In this document: in pieces, positions 25,479-34,708 of the stretch
Layout of the letters: every line of letters starts with the position of its first letter
Numbering within the stretch: position 1 is the stretch's first letter
Assembly: GCA_937880845.1 (NCBI GenBank)
Contig: CALFLL010000015.1
Span: 1 to 64,000, forward strand
Direction of reading: 5' to 3'
Length of the DNA: 64,000 nucleotides
DNA from: an uncultured Drancourtella sp.
GTDB lineage: Bacteria > Bacillota > Clostridia > Lachnospirales > Lachnospiraceae
The notes under the pieces: model-generated
What the model saw: the letters and a program-made list of their open reading frames with translations, nothing else
What the model was told of the DNA's origin: nothing
Database searches by the model: none
Translations under genes and position numbers: made by a program

Positions 25479-27512
25479 CTATTTTTTCATTTTCCTTCTT
25501 AACACAACAACAACCACGCCGGCCGCTACGATTAAAATTATAAACACTGCTGTCACAGGGGCCTGATCGCCCGTTTCCACCTGTTCTTGTTCTGAAGAAT
25601 CAGAAACAGGTTCTGTCTTTTTGGCATCATTCTTCTGTTCTGACTGCTGATTTTGAGAATTCTGCGGTGCTTCAGGTGTTTCCGGTTTTTCGATTTCTCC
25701 CGTTGACTCATCCTGATTGTTTTCTTCTTTTAATTTTAATGTATTCATTGCAGCCTCAAGCTCTTTAGCAGCCTGATCTACTTCTTTTTGTTTTGCATCT
25801 TCATTTTTCATGACAGTTTCTGCATAACTTCTCGCAGCTACAAATGTATTCCAACTTTCCTGCGTATACTCTTCCTTGTTTTTGTGATAAGACTGTTCTA
25901 ACAACATTTGAAGTTTTGTCTTATCCACTTTTTCCGGTTTCACCGGTTCCTTTTTTTCCAGACTGTTTACAGCATTTTGAAGTTTCTCTATTAAGCCTTC
26001 CATCTCTGCCATCGTCAAATCCGGATTTTTACTGCTGTTTTCCGCTTCCTCTTTTGCCTTTACAAGAATGTCCCAACTTTCTTTCGTATAATTATCTTGC
26101 TGGAGTCCTTCAATCTTTTGCAATACTTTTAAAAACTGTTCTTTTTGTTCTGCCGTTGCACCTTTTATTAGTCCTTCCATGCCAAGCACAAAGTTTTCTT
26201 TTATTTCCTGGTACTCTTCTTTCCCAATATCGTCAGACTTCAAAAGTTCTTCTGCCGCTTTTTTACTGTCACTGAAGGTCTTCCAAGAAGTAGCCGTATA
26301 ATCCGCTTTCTGAAGTTTTTCCGATTCATTCAACAGTTTCTGTAATTCTTCTATTTCTTCTTTGGAAGCTTTTTCTTCCAGTGACATAATGGCATCATTT
26401 AAATCTTCGACTGCTTTCTTAAAGTCTTCTGCATCGGATTGAGCATCTTCTGCAATTTTCTTAGCTGACTGGATAACCTGGTTTAAGTGTTCCACACTTT
26501 TCTTTGTGTATGGTGTTGTATCCATTTTTTCTGCACGTTGAATCATTTCCCAAAGTTCTTCGGAGCCAGCGTTAGAAATCACTTTCAGATTTTCATATGC
26601 TTCCTTTAGCTCTTTAAATGCAGATTCAATCTCTATCTCCGAAGCTTTCTTATCCTGTCCTTTTGCAATAACCTGCTCTGCATATTGCATTTTTTCATCC
26701 AACACATCAAGACTTTCTTTTTCATACACACTTCTGTCAATATTTTTTATACTCTCTGCCAGATTCTCCAACTCTTTTGTATCCAACCTTGTCATCAATG
26801 CATCATAAGAAATCTTCAACATATTTTCTGCTTCTTCGATTTCTGCCTGGCTACTGTCTGTTGCCTTCAACACTTCTTTTGCCTTTTTCAGTGTATTATC
26901 AAATTCTGTCATACTTTCCGGTTTAAACAGTTTACGATCCACACTTTCCGCCTTTTTAATTAATGCTTCCAGTGCCTCCTTATCCGGCTTTGCTTCCGAA
27001 CTGTCATTGATGATGATTTCTTCACTATCTGCTTTTATATTAGTTTCCTTTTTCTTGTTATTTCCTTCATCAACTGTCACAAAGCTGTCCGAAACGAATT
27101 CCACCTTTACCGTGATTTTCTCTGTTTCCTCCGTGTTAATCTTAATATTCCCTAAATCAGTTCCGGCTTTCTTTAAAATTTCCTCTGTTCCTGCCACATA
27201 AATATTCATTCTTCCTGTTTCAGGGTGATATCGAAATGTCTGTATTTCACTTGTAACAGAAGGATCAAAAATAAATTCCGGAGAGATGCTATCCTGATTT
27301 TCTCCTGCTGTAATCGTGAAGCTCATCTGAAGCGAGGTAACCTGATTTTCTTCTGCCTGTGAATCTGTAATCTGAATACCAATCTGATTTTCATTTCCTT
27401 CCATTGTAATCTGACTGCCTCCGCCGGAAGCTTTGCTTCCGACAGACGGAAAAGCTGTCAGGAGAGATGCCGCAAATATGCATGCCATCCCTTTTATGAA
27501 TTTCTTTTTCAT
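25479..27512 (-). CDS. Membrane-anchored surface protein with six FIVAR repeats and a cohesin-like N-terminal region
   Basis: A 677-residue exported protein. Residues 1-29 are a signal peptide. Residues 33-150 form a beta-rich, Gly-poor domain (VTSLQMSFTITA, FIFDPSV, DLGNIKI) that resembles cohesin/CBM-type folds by eye only. Residues 175-595 hold six helical FIVAR repeats of about 65 residues each. A Pro/Gln/Glu-rich spacer follows, then VETGD, a membrane segment (653-671) and a basic tail. No LPXTG is present; VETGD may be a variant sorting signal. It lies 21 bases after the M60 peptidase gene in the same transcript. FIVAR modules are known from clostridial mucin- and glycosaminoglycan-acting enzymes. 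An anchoring role for the peptidase is inference. Confidence 0.75.
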   Translation of the reverse strand: MKKKFIKGMACIFAASLLTAFPSVGSKASGGGSQITMEGNENQIGIQITDSQAEENQVTSLQMSFTITAGENQDSISPEFIFDPSVTSEIQTFRYHPETGRMNIYVAGTEEILKKAGTDLGNIKINTEETEKITVKVEFVSDSFVTVDEGNNKKKETNIKADSEEIIINDSSEAKPDKEALEALIKKAESVDRKLFKPESMTEFDNTLKKAKEVLKATDSSQAEIEEAENMLKISYDALMTRLDTKELENLAESIKNIDRSVYEKESLDVLDEKMQYAEQVIAKGQDKKASEIEIESAFKELKEAYENLKVISNAGSEELWEMIQRAEKMDTTPYTKKSVEHLNQVIQSAKKIAEDAQSDAEDFKKAVEDLNDAIMSLEEKASKEEIEELQKLLNESEKLQKADYTATSWKTFSDSKKAAEELLKSDDIGKEEYQEIKENFVLGMEGLIKGATAEQKEQFLKVLQKIEGLQQDNYTKESWDILVKAKEEAENSSKNPDLTMAEMEGLIEKLQNAVNSLEKKEPVKPEKVDKTKLQMLLEQSYHKNKEEYTQESWNTFVAARSYAETVMKNEDAKQKEVDQAAKELEAAMNTLKLKEENNQDESTGEIEKPETPEAPQNSQNQQSEQKNDAKKTEPVSDSSEQEQVETGDQAPVTAVFIILIVAAGVVVVVLRRKMKK
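25728..26990 (-). repeat. Six FIVAR repeats in the surface protein gene
   Basis: Six divergent repeats of 60-70 codons, each with an aromatic Y/F-T-x-x-S-(W/x) motif (KLFKPES, SVYEKES, TPYTKKS, ADYTATS, DNYTKES, EEYTQES). They differ enough at DNA level that they are old protein repeats rather than recent duplications. Confidence 0.75.
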
Positions 27513-27533
27513 AGTCTTATCCTTTCTTGGTAT

Positions 27534-30500
27534 TTATTGGATCTCTATATCAGAAAGTTGTTCTGGGACATTGACCATAAGTGTATCACTTACTAACCTT
27601 TCTCCACTGTTATCAAGAGCATTGTCTACTCTGTAAAGTTCTGCTCTTACTTTCTTTGGTAGTTTGGCAGCCACGTCAGGTTCGATCCAGTAAACCCATG
27701 TTCCTTTTGATGTTTCTCCTAATTCTCCGTGCTCCGGAACATCTGCCATAATAATCTGATCCGCAAGAATATTTCCTTCCTCATCCGTTCCTCCTACAAT
27801 GTTTCCGTTCTCATCATATAAAAGTACCACATTGTATGCCGGATTTCCTTTGTAGGTTCCCATAAATACAATAGAACCTTTTGGAATCTTCTTTCCTGTA
27901 GATGCTTCATAAATATAGTCTTCCTTTAATTTTCCGATGGAAGTTTCGCCTGTTTGATCCATAAATTCCACATTATCTCCAGACGGTCCTAAAATATCAA
28001 TTTCGGAGATAGAAAGTTCCGTTCCTTTCTGTCCTTTTGCAATGATCTTCACATAAGAAACATCATAAGTACATACCCATGGATCCTGATTTTCATTCTG
28101 GAAATAAACTGTTTCTGTCTGATCCTCTAACTGGAAAGTTCCTGTTTTGACTGTTTGATAATTCTTTCCATCCTGGCTGATCTGGATTTCGTAATCTTTT
28201 ATGGCAGTTCCTGTTTCCGGTGCAGTATATTTGACTGCCGTTACCTCCGTAAGCTTATTCATGGAGAGTACGATTTCCGGGTCTTTTTCTTCTGACGTTC
28301 CTTTATATACTGTTTTTTTGTCATTGTCGATCATCTTTACGGAAGCGGAAATCTTTTCCGGTTCACACGGATCGTTGATATCTGCTTCGTTTTCCTTATC
28401 TTCTTCGGAAATCATATTAGTATTAATGGTCCATTCGGACTTGTCCTGACTTCCGTCGCCATGAATCTTGATAGAATCCGTCTGTTTTACCGCTGAACGG
28501 TTCAGGAATTTATCAACAGCTGACACTTCATATGTTACAACTCTGTTACTGAGAGAAGATATCACATCCGTATAATGATTATCCGTAGTAAATCCAACTA
28601 CCTCTTTTACTGTCTTTCCCTTTTCTGTTGTACATCTTGTGATTTCATATCCAAGCAACACATCGCTATATTTTTCATCTGCCGTCAAAGTTAGTTCTAC
28701 TCTGTTTGGATCACTTTCCTTTACTTCTGTCTGAACTGTTACAATGTCTGCACCTTTTAATGTACCTGCGGTACCGTGTTCAATCTCATATGCTCGTGCC
28801 TCGTCATTTACATAGTAAATCGCTCTTTCTTCTGCTGGGAACTGTTGTACATACTGCTTTGTCGTTTCATCCGGTTCCATTCCCCATCTTTCAAAAAATT
28901 CCAAGAGATTCTTCTGTGCAGCCGCACTTGCCAGACGCATGATATTCTGATCTTTATCACTTCCAAGTGTCAGTAGAACTCCATCCGGTGCCGGTGCTTT
29001 CTTTACATTTCTCGCATAGGAATCTACTCTTGCAAAGAACAGATTACTGAGCTGTTCTTCATGCGTATCATACATTTTGAAATTATATCCTCTGTCATAC
29101 GCCAAATGGAGCTGCCAATATAATCCAAGCTGTGTAAACACATTACTATCTCTTCCTATCGTATTGGATGTAACTTTTTTATATACATCCTCGTACTTAA
29201 ATCTGACCCCTGAATTTGTTTCATCTGCCTGTGCAAGAACGGAGAAGAAATTATTTGTCACTTCTGCAACCGCATACTGACTCTGATTAATATTATGACC
29301 GATTTCATGAGCAATTCCCCATCCAAAATACTGTCCACTGACAAGTTTTCCGTTCTCGTCTGTTTTGATTGGTTCCCCTTTTACCAATGAAGGGGTTTCT
29401 GTCCACTCGATTCCGATATGGTTTCCTCCCGCATACATAAATGCTCCCGCAAACATTCTCATGTAACGGATGTTCAGATGCTGTGAAGGCATCCTGTCAG
29501 AAGCATCCGCTCCATTTTCGTTCGTAAGTCCCTTATTATGATAAAACAATGCCATCATATCATTCATGGACTGCATAGATTTCTCAAGGCGTTCTGCCTT
29601 TTCTTCTATGGTACCTTTTCCAAGTCCGGAGAGTACCTGGGTTGCCGGAAGCGTCAACATCATCTGATCTAACATGATATCTGTTGTATTTAAAATACAA
29701 TTCTTTTCATCATATTCATAAGAAACTGCTTCCTGATTGCTTTCTTTATGTATTTTATCATGTGTTTCCTTTAAGGTACTTACATACTGCTCCAGTCCTT
29801 CTACATAGGCCTGGATTTTTTCCTGTTTGTCTTCTCCTGCCTTGTATAAGTTCAATATTGGAAGTTTTACTCCTCCATCTACTCGTACGCCATATTTATC
29901 TGCTGAATTGTTACCGGTATACTGAATATAAAGTGCTCCGCCATGTTCGAAATCAAGAGATTGAAGATTCGGAATAACAATTTCATTTTTTCCTATTTTT
30001 AGATTTGCCACCACTTTCATAAGATCAGAGCTTTCTGCGTGATTTTGTGTGGCTATCAACTGAAGGTCTGTCGTATCACCTGTTTTTTTATTAGGATGTC
30101 CTACATAAATTTCAATCTCTTCTCCTGCGTATGCTGTGATCCCTAAAGGCTGCCATGCATTTAATCCGGTGATTCCAAGATGTCCGTCTTTCTTTGGCGT
30201 AATATTCGGATTGACGCTGACTGTTTCAAAAGAATTAGAAAGAAGGATGTCTTTTGCCGTTTTCAATTCTTTCTCCAGCATCTCTTTCTCAGGGTGGTAC
30301 TCTCCACTGACCGGATCTTTTTTATCTAGTCTTTCCTGAAGTTCTTCAATAGTCTGTTCCGTCACCTCTGGTTTTAAAGTCGTGTGCATATCATCTTCAT
30401 ATAATGCCATGATATCATGTTCAATAGAATTATATTTATAAAATCTCATTTCAGATATGACAACCGGTCGCATATTTCCATAAGGTCTTCCGATTCCAAC

Positions 30501-32636
30501 TTTAATCTTGTCTGTTACAACAGGTTCGGACAATTTAATATAATAGTATTTTCTTCCATTATCTGATTGTTTCTGTTTAATGGATGCACCCACGGATTGC
30601 TGCTTTCCTTGTTCATCCCAGTACTTTATATTTACATGGCTGTACCATCCAATACTATCATCTACTTCTGCAAGTGCAATGGTTCCGATTTCATATCGTT
30701 CGTCGAAAGTTACCGTCACACCCTTATTGTTTGCCGGATAAGCTCCTCCTTCGTCCCAGTCATCTACCCGTAAATAGGATGTATAATCATTATCCACAAC
30801 CCCAAGTGCTGATTTTTCATCTTTTCCTTCATCAAGCGGACTATCGACCATATACCCTCTTCCTAACTGTGCTGACTGAATATGGTCAGTAAGTTCTCCT
30901 TCTCCCTTTGAAGCATTAATCAATTCATATGCCGGAAGCTTTGCCGCTACAATGTTCGTCGTCTTTGCAGAAGACTCTACCGAGGCCGGTCCTTCACCAA
31001 GTTCATTAACTCCTGTAATGTAAACATAGTATTTTACATTGTCTTTCAGGTTCTCAATCTTATACTGATTCTCTTTAATCTGTTCAATCTTTTCGTATTG
31101 TTCTGCACCATCTTCTCTATAATAAATATTATAAGAATCTGTATCTTCCATCTTTTTCCAACTCAATTCCAGACTCTTATATTTTCCTGTCACTTTTAAG
31201 TTGTCCGGTGCTGCCGGTTTCTTAGACGGCTTTGGAACAGCCGTCACCGGATTACAATAACCGCTTCTCCAGTCTCCGTTTACGGACTGTACTTGTACTT
31301 TGTATTCTTTGTTATTTATTAACTTTTCATTTTTAAACGATTTTACGGTAAGACTTGTCTGGGATGTCTTTTGAATTTCCGTCTTCCCATCTGCTTCAAT
31401 CTTCACTTCATATCCTGTTACATTTTTTGCCTTTTTCCATGATACGGTAAATTCTTTATCTCCTGGTTTTACAGACAATCCTTCTGGAATATCCATATCT
31501 GGTTTTGGAATTCTGTTTTCCATATCATTTACAAATTCTACACTTGAAATCTCTGCAATATTTCCGGCGTTACTTGTAGCTGTAATCTTAATCGTTACTT
31601 TTTTGACAGCAATCTGTCCATTAAAATTAACTTCAATGGTGCCGTCTTCTCTTAAGACAGCTTGTGGTCCTGCACTTCTTGTCTGCTTTCCTATTTCTTT
31701 CTGGATTGGAATCTCCTGTGAAACTTCCTTTCCGTTTTCCACATACCATACAATAATGGTTCCTTCTGTAATCTGATTTTCTGATCCCTGAGGCGTTTTG
31801 ATCAATGCCCCTTCAAGATCAACCGGATTTTCTCCTTTTCCGAATTCAAAGTTTAATTCCACCGGATTTTCTTCGCTAATCTTATCTTCGCTTACAATCT
31901 GTACTGCACTATCTTCTGTTCCGGAAAGCAGATCTTCAAGTTCTCCGTTTTGCACGGTTCCTCCTTCCGCTTCCATACCTATTTCTGATACCGGAACTTT
32001 TGTTTCAATAGTTGCCGACACCTGATCAATTTTATTAATGTGGGCCGCAAGATATTGAAGATCGATTAAATCCGTATGTCCGTCTTTATTCAAATCATAT
32101 TCATATCCATCTTTTTCTTTCTGACCATCCAATACATCAACCAATGCATCTTGATCTTTTTCATCTACAGTACCATCTCCGTTAACATCACCAATCCTGA
32201 TGACTCCAGGATGCTTTGCTGAATCCGAAAAATCAAAACTTTCTGTTTCATCAGTCAGTACCTGTATATGGTACTCTAAATTTTCTACAAGAATGTCTTG
32301 CCTATAAGGAACAAATCCACCTGCTTCTATACTCAATGTATACGTTCCTTCTTTTAGATTCTCAAAGCGTACGCTTTCTCTGTTTAGCGTTTCTCCGTTT
32401 CCTGCCTTGAGAACTACCTCTTTTTCGTCGTCTGCTTCACCGTCAAGTTTTACTTTAAATGGCGTATCGGATTTTAAATCCAATGCTGACAATAAAGATA
32501 ATTCGATTGCTCCGGAATATGTATTTCCTTTTTTCTCTTTCCCTGCTGCCCTAGTTGTCACCGCCGGAAAGATACTTCCCGCCAAAAGACTTACAGCCAA
32601 GCCAAATGACAGAACCTTTTTCCCTACCTTGTTCAT
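27534..32636 (-). CDS. Secreted M60-type (mucin/glycoprotein) metallopeptidase, multidomain
   Basis: A 1700-residue exported protein. Parts in order: signal peptide (1-30); a PEGA-like beta domain; a dockerin-like pair of Ca loops (GDVNGDGTVDEKD at 149 and DLNKDGHTDLIDL at 181); a beta region; two fibronectin III domains (about 383-558); a discoidin (F5/8 C)-like domain (about 580-735); an M60 catalytic region (about 815-1250) with zinc motif HEIGH at 1110 and the third ligand Glu near 1125; a third fibronectin-like domain and a second discoidin-like domain (about 1430-1550). The C-terminus has no sorting signal. M60 enzymes cleave O-glycosylated proteins such as mucins. The ribosome site is AAGGAGG. 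A c-di-GMP riboswitch sits in its leader. Confidence 0.9.
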   Translation of the reverse strand: MNKVGKKVLSFGLAVSLLAGSIFPAVTTRAAGKEKKGNTYSGAIELSLLSALDLKSDTPFKVKLDGEADDEKEVVLKAGNGETLNRESVRFENLKEGTYTLSIEAGGFVPYRQDILVENLEYHIQVLTDETESFDFSDSAKHPGVIRIGDVNGDGTVDEKDQDALVDVLDGQKEKDGYEYDLNKDGHTDLIDLQYLAAHINKIDQVSATIETKVPVSEIGMEAEGGTVQNGELEDLLSGTEDSAVQIVSEDKISEENPVELNFEFGKGENPVDLEGALIKTPQGSENQITEGTIIVWYVENGKEVSQEIPIQKEIGKQTRSAGPQAVLREDGTIEVNFNGQIAVKKVTIKITATSNAGNIAEISSVEFVNDMENRIPKPDMDIPEGLSVKPGDKEFTVSWKKAKNVTGYEVKIEADGKTEIQKTSQTSLTVKSFKNEKLINNKEYKVQVQSVNGDWRSGYCNPVTAVPKPSKKPAAPDNLKVTGKYKSLELSWKKMEDTDSYNIYYREDGAEQYEKIEQIKENQYKIENLKDNVKYYVYITGVNELGEGPASVESSAKTTNIVAAKLPAYELINASKGEGELTDHIQSAQLGRGYMVDSPLDEGKDEKSALGVVDNDYTSYLRVDDWDEGGAYPANNKGVTVTFDERYEIGTIALAEVDDSIGWYSHVNIKYWDEQGKQQSVGASIKQKQSDNGRKYYYIKLSEPVVTDKIKVGIGRPYGNMRPVVISEMRFYKYNSIEHDIMALYEDDMHTTLKPEVTEQTIEELQERLDKKDPVSGEYHPEKEMLEKELKTAKDILLSNSFETVSVNPNITPKKDGHLGITGLNAWQPLGITAYAGEEIEIYVGHPNKKTGDTTDLQLIATQNHAESSDLMKVVANLKIGKNEIVIPNLQSLDFEHGGALYIQYTGNNSADKYGVRVDGGVKLPILNLYKAGEDKQEKIQAYVEGLEQYVSTLKETHDKIHKESNQEAVSYEYDEKNCILNTTDIMLDQMMLTLPATQVLSGLGKGTIEEKAERLEKSMQSMNDMMALFYHNKGLTNENGADASDRMPSQHLNIRYMRMFAGAFMYAGGNHIGIEWTETPSLVKGEPIKTDENGKLVSGQYFGWGIAHEIGHNINQSQYAVAEVTNNFFSVLAQADETNSGVRFKYEDVYKKVTSNTIGRDSNVFTQLGLYWQLHLAYDRGYNFKMYDTHEEQLSNLFFARVDSYARNVKKAPAPDGVLLTLGSDKDQNIMRLASAAAQKNLLEFFERWGMEPDETTKQYVQQFPAEERAIYYVNDEARAYEIEHGTAGTLKGADIVTVQTEVKESDPNRVELTLTADEKYSDVLLGYEITRCTTEKGKTVKEVVGFTTDNHYTDVISSLSNRVVTYEVSAVDKFLNRSAVKQTDSIKIHGDGSQDKSEWTINTNMISEEDKENEADINDPCEPEKISASVKMIDNDKKTVYKGTSEEKDPEIVLSMNKLTEVTAVKYTAPETGTAIKDYEIQISQDGKNYQTVKTGTFQLEDQTETVYFQNENQDPWVCTYDVSYVKIIAKGQKGTELSISEIDILGPSGDNVEFMDQTGETSIGKLKEDYIYEASTGKKIPKGSIVFMGTYKGNPAYNVVLLYDENGNIVGGTDEEGNILADQIIMADVPEHGELGETSKGTWVYWIEPDVAAKLPKKVRAELYRVDNALDNSGERLVSDTLMVNVPEQLSDIEIQ

Positions 32637-32696
32637 CTCTTCCTCCTTAATTCTATTTTCAATTTCTTTTTGTATTTATCTTTTAAAATAAAAAAG

Positions 32697-32722
32697 CGGA
32701 TAAATTAATCATAACTTATCCG
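32697..32722 (-). terminator. Riboswitch-controlled intrinsic terminator before the M60 gene
   Basis: A CGGATAA/TTATCCG stem followed by CTTTTTTATTTT on the minus strand, about 60 bases before the start codon and downstream of the aptamer. A second hairpin (32731-32756, arms ATACGGGA/TCCCGTAT) lies between aptamer and terminator. Part of it can pair instead as CCCG/CGGG, so this stretch is the likely expression platform. Confidence 0.8.
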
Positions 32723-32757
32723 TGCCCGATATACGGGATATCACTATCTCCCGTATC

Positions 32758-32850
32758 TAAAATGCAACTGGCTGTCATGATCATAATGGATATGATTGAA
32801 GACCCTATAGTTTTGCGTCACCACCTTTCAATGGGTTTGCCTAATATTCA
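32758..32850 (-). ncRNA. Cyclic-di-GMP-I (GEMM-I) riboswitch aptamer
   Basis: On the minus strand the region contains the GEMM-I conserved blocks in the correct order. GGCAAACC is followed by a GAAA tetraloop hairpin, GGTGACGCAAAACTATAGGG and a variable hairpin (TCATA/TATGA); the last block is GACAGCCAGTTGC. GEMM-I aptamers bind c-di-GMP, and clostridial examples commonly switch a downstream terminator. It lies between a sigma-A promoter and a terminator in the leader of the M60 peptidase gene. This is the main content of the 358-base gap between the divergent peptidase and ABC genes. Confidence 0.93.
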
Positions 32851-32861
32851 TTTATATCTAT

Positions 32862-32891
32862 ATAATAATCAAAATTTCTGCTTCTTGTCAA
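32862..32891 (-). promoter_or_regulatory. Sigma-A promoter of the riboswitch/M60/FIVAR transcript
   Basis: TTGACA and TATTAT are separated by 18 bases on the minus strand, just upstream of the GEMM-I aptamer. Confidence 0.7.
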
Positions 32892-32994
32892 GTGTCTTAT
32901 CATTTATTTTCCATTCTCAGATACTATTGGCAAAAATTCACATCTTTTCAGTTTTTTTCATACATTATGGTATACATTATAAAGGGGGAAAAAT

Positions 32995-33777
32995 ATGAAC
33001 ACAGTACTGACTTTAAATCACATCAGCCATTCTTATCATACAGACAAAGGCGAAACTCCTGCTTTAGACGATATTTCCTTTTCCGTAAAGAAGGGGATTT
33101 TTCTGGCTATTGTCGGCCCATCCGGTTGTGGCAAATCCACACTTTTATCACTGATCGCCGGACTGATGATTCCGGAATCCGGTGAGATTCTTATTCATGG
33201 GAAACCACTTTCTGAAAATAAAGGGAAAATCGGCTATATGCTTCAACGTGATGAATTGTTGGAATGGAGAAGCATTTTTCGGAATGTACTTTTAGGCCCT
33301 GAAATATGCGGAACTCTTAATTCAGAAACAAAATCATATGCCAGAAAACTTCTGGAAATATACGGTCTGCAACAGTTTGAACATGCAAAACCTTCTGAAC
33401 TTTCTGGTGGAATGAGACAAAGAGTAGCACTAATCCGTACATTGGTCCTCAATCCCGAAATTCTTTTACTGGATGAGCCATTTTCTGCCTTGGATTATCA
33501 GACCCGTCTGAATGTCAGCGATGATATCGGACAGATCATCCGCAGAGAAGGGAAAACAGCGATTCTCGTTACCCATGATCTATCGGAAGCCATCAGCCTT
33601 GCAGATACAATCCTTGTGCTTTCTCCCCGCCCGGCCTCTATTCGGCAGGTTGTCTCTCTTTCCTTCCGTTACCCTGAAGGAATTTCAGATACTCCTTTAA
33701 ACCGCCGGAATGCTCCTGAATTTAAAACCTATTTTAATTTGATATGGAAGGAGTTAAATGAACATGAAAAAAACTGA
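32995..33777 (+). CDS. ABC transporter ATP-binding protein (nitrate/sulfonate/taurine-type)
   Basis: A 260-residue ATPase with Walker A GPSGCGKST (residues 42-50), the signature LSGGMRQRVA and Walker B ILLLDEPFSALD. The family is that of SsuB/TauB/ThiZ-like importers of sulfonates, nitrate or thiamine precursors. It overlaps the permease gene by 20 bases. No substrate-binding protein gene is adjacent, and I recognise no thiamine or other riboswitch in front of it, so the substrate is unknown. GGGGGAAAAAT precedes the ATG. Confidence 0.92.
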   Translation: MNTVLTLNHISHSYHTDKGETPALDDISFSVKKGIFLAIVGPSGCGKSTLLSLIAGLMIPESGEILIHGKPLSENKGKIGYMLQRDELLEWRSIFRNVLLGPEICGTLNSETKSYARKLLEIYGLQQFEHAKPSELSGGMRQRVALIRTLVLNPEILLLDEPFSALDYQTRLNVSDDIGQIIRREGKTAILVTHDLSEAISLADTILVLSPRPASIRQVVSLSFRYPEGISDTPLNRRNAPEFKTYFNLIWKELNEHEKN

Positions 33778-34582
33778 ATTACATGTATCGTCCGGACAAA
33801 ACGCCTACCTTCGGATGCAAAAAAGAGAACACTATATCATTCTGTCTGCACGTATCCTCTTATTCATAATTTTTTTGTTTCTTTGGGAATGGACTTCTTC
33901 AAAAGGGATTATTGATTCTTTTGTATTTAGCAGCCCTTCCAAAATCCTGAATTGCTTTCTTGAAATGACAAAAGATAAAAGTATCTTTTCTCATATTTCT
34001 ATTACTTTATATGAAACATTGGTCAGCTTTTTTCTTGTCACAACCATCAGCATCCTTGCTGCCGTTATCCTTTGGTTTTCAAAACGTCTTTCCTCCATAC
34101 TGGAACCTTATCTGGTTATTTTAAACAGCTTGCCAAAATCTGCCCTTGCTCCTCTTCTGATTGTGTGGCTTGGAGCAAATCACACTACCATTATCGTAGC
34201 CGGAATGTCTGTGGCAATTTTCGGAAGTATCATGACACTTTATACCTGTTTTAGCCATGCAGATGAAAACAAAATCAAACTTATTTATACTCTTCACGGA
34301 AGTCCCTTTCATGCCTTAACAAAAATCGTTGTTCCCTCTTCGGTTCCGACCATTATCAGTACTATGAAAGTCAACATCGGACTTTGTCTTGTAGGTGTGA
34401 TCATAGGAGAATTTCTTGCTGCGAAAGAAGGCCTTGGATATCTCATCATCTACTCCAGCCAGGTATTTAAAATGGATTGGCTTCTTATGAGTATCGTTCT
34501 TCTTTGCATAATGGCAATGGCTCTTTATGAGGCAATCGCTCTTTTTGAGAAATGGTATCTGAAACACAGAAAAAATCTTTAA
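33758..34582 (+). CDS. ABC transporter permease (nitrate/sulfonate/taurine-type)
   Basis: A 274-residue protein with about six membrane segments and the EAA-like coupling loop around TLHGSPFHALTKIVVPSSVP, typical of SsuC/TauC/ThiX-type permeases. It starts inside the ATPase gene, so the two are coupled. A second ATG two codons later is also usable, since AAGGAG lies 4 bases from the first and 10 from the second. A binding protein would be expected in this importer class but is not in the neighbourhood. Confidence 0.9.
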   Translation: MNMKKTELHVSSGQNAYLRMQKREHYIILSARILLFIIFLFLWEWTSSKGIIDSFVFSSPSKILNCFLEMTKDKSIFSHISITLYETLVSFFLVTTISILAAVILWFSKRLSSILEPYLVILNSLPKSALAPLLIVWLGANHTTIIVAGMSVAIFGSIMTLYTCFSHADENKIKLIYTLHGSPFHALTKIVVPSSVPTIISTMKVNIGLCLVGVIIGEFLAAKEGLGYLIIYSSQVFKMDWLLMSIVLLCIMAMALYEAIALFEKWYLKHRKNL

Positions 34583-34622
34583 AAACGGTATGTTTAATTT
34601 ATGAATTCACACTACCTAAACA

Positions 34623-34651
34623 TTGACTATCTTTTTACTAACAACTATACT
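34623..34651 (+). promoter_or_regulatory. Sigma-A promoter of the X-Pro dipeptidyl peptidase-like gene
   Basis: TTGACT and TATACT are separated by 17 bases, about 57 bases before the chosen start codon. Confidence 0.7.
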
Positions 34652-34708
34652 ATTCGATAGAAATAATTTAAATCATAGCAATATGGTTTTCAAATGAGGA
34701 GGTTAATC

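Noticed and set aside
32892..32994. A riboswitch in front of the ABC ATPase gene
   Set aside because: I searched by eye for thiamine, purine, FMN and other conserved cores on the plus strand and found none. The structured RNA in this gap is on the minus strand.
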